Of a stretch of 5,333 nucleotides of DNA, positions 4,986 to 5,333 are shown piece after piece. Source of the stretch: Proteiniphilum sp. (GTDB taxonomy: Bacteria > Bacteroidota > Bacteroidia > Bacteroidales > Dysgonomonadaceae); assembly GCA_012728465.1 (NCBI GenBank), contig JAAYFB010000092.1, positions 1 to 5,333 on the forward strand, read 5' to 3'. The notes below the pieces were generated by a model. That model searched no databases. It saw only the letters and a list, made by a program, of their open reading frames with translations, and was not told the DNA's origin. The translations under genes were made by a program, and so were the position numbers. The first letter of the stretch is position 1; every line of letters starts with the position of its first letter.

Positions 4986-5010
4986 ATAAAGATATGCTGA
5001 TTTCTATTTA
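4983..5010. terminator. Weak AT-rich inverted repeat between convergent genes
   Basis: TAAATA (4983-4988) and TATTTA (5005-5010) can pair across the 18-bp gap between the pentapeptide stop and the CapA-like stop, with a few weaker internal pairs. The stem is all A-T and no strong T-tract follows, so it is at best a weak bidirectional terminator. Confidence 0.2.
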
Positions 5011-5333
5011 CCAATGTTGGCATTATCGGCAAATCGTTTCATTGCACTTAATTCATCATCCGAAAGAATAGGGGTTACATCTTCTTTATCTGTGGGAATT
5101 AGCACATATTTTAGCTTGCCTTCCTCTTTATACTTACGCACCCATGCAAGTGAATAATTGCAAGAAACAATTTCTACATCTTCATTTCCGTTATCACTCA
5201 TCCTTAAAGTAATCTCAGCAATAGCACCACCATCAGTGTTTTCGCGTTGCTGATTTGAAATGAAGTTACCCAAAGAATAATAGACCACAGAGTGAATTTT
5301 ATTGTCAACGACATTCTTAACCAACGGTTGCAC
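5004..5333 (-). CDS. CapA family protein, C-terminal part only
   Basis: The last 109 codons of a minus-strand gene are present, ending in TAG at 5006-5004. The start lies beyond the right edge; the GTG at the very edge is an internal Val codon. The segment VQPLVKNVVDNKIHSVVYYS followed by LGNFISNQ is the conserved end of the CapA/poly-gamma-glutamate synthesis domain (metallophosphatase-like fold). There a His-Val-x-Gln-Pro element precedes a short strand and the YSLGNF motif. GGAIAEITLRM (35-45) then matches the following beta-strand. The metal-binding N-terminal part is off the window. Founding members belong to capsule or poly-gamma-glutamate loci, but many stand-alone CapA-like proteins in Bacteroidetes have no assigned substrate, and no capsule genes are visible here. 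The tail (about 84-109) is acidic and helical. The gene converges on the pentapeptide gene with an 18-bp gap. Confidence 0.9.
   Translation of the reverse strand: MQPLVKNVVDNKIHSVVYYSLGNFISNQQRENTDGGAIAEITLRMSDNGNEDVEIVSCNYSLAWVRKYKEEGKLKYVLIPTDKEDVTPILSDDELSAMKRFADNANIGK

Overview
The window looks like a chromosomal piece of a Bacteroidetes genome, probably Bacteroidales. The DNA is AT-rich. Exact matches to the Bacteroidetes -7 promoter element TAnnTTTG sit in front of four of the genes. Most starts lack a Shine-Dalgarno sequence. The families present (a DUF1460 cell-wall amidase, a short MgtC/SapB membrane protein, a DUF6261-like protein, a pentapeptide-repeat protein and a CapA-type protein) fit that phylum. 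No species can be named from the sequence alone.

Layout. Positions 1-873 (minus) hold the first 291 codons of a secreted, beta-strand-rich, probable outer-membrane protein that runs off the left edge. About 100 bp carrying two divergent promoters separate it from a plus-strand DUF1460 peptidoglycan amidase (979-1836). That gene converges on a short MgtC/SapB family gene (1850-2308, minus). The two stop codons lie in the arms of an 8-bp inverted repeat. Positions 2309-3417 contain no convincing intact gene. They hold the MgtC promoter and leader, a decayed acetyltransferase-like remnant (about 2471-2671, minus), three diverged repeat copies with a 167/168-bp period (about 2738-3180), several small inverted repeats and the promoter of the next gene. 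Next come a DUF6261-like gene (3418-4371, plus) and, 41 bp later, a Cys-rich pentapeptide-repeat gene (4413-4985, plus), possibly one transcription unit. At the right edge is the C-terminal end of a CapA-family protein (5004-5333, minus), convergent with the pentapeptide gene.

How the genes relate. The outer-membrane-like protein and the amidase diverge from one short control region, and both are exported, so a shared cell-envelope context is plausible but unproven. The MgtC-like, DUF6261-like, pentapeptide and CapA genes do not form a recognisable pathway. No defence system, mobile element, CRISPR array or RNA gene was found. The least explained part is the repeat-bearing intergenic region, followed by the regular cysteine column in the pentapeptide protein.
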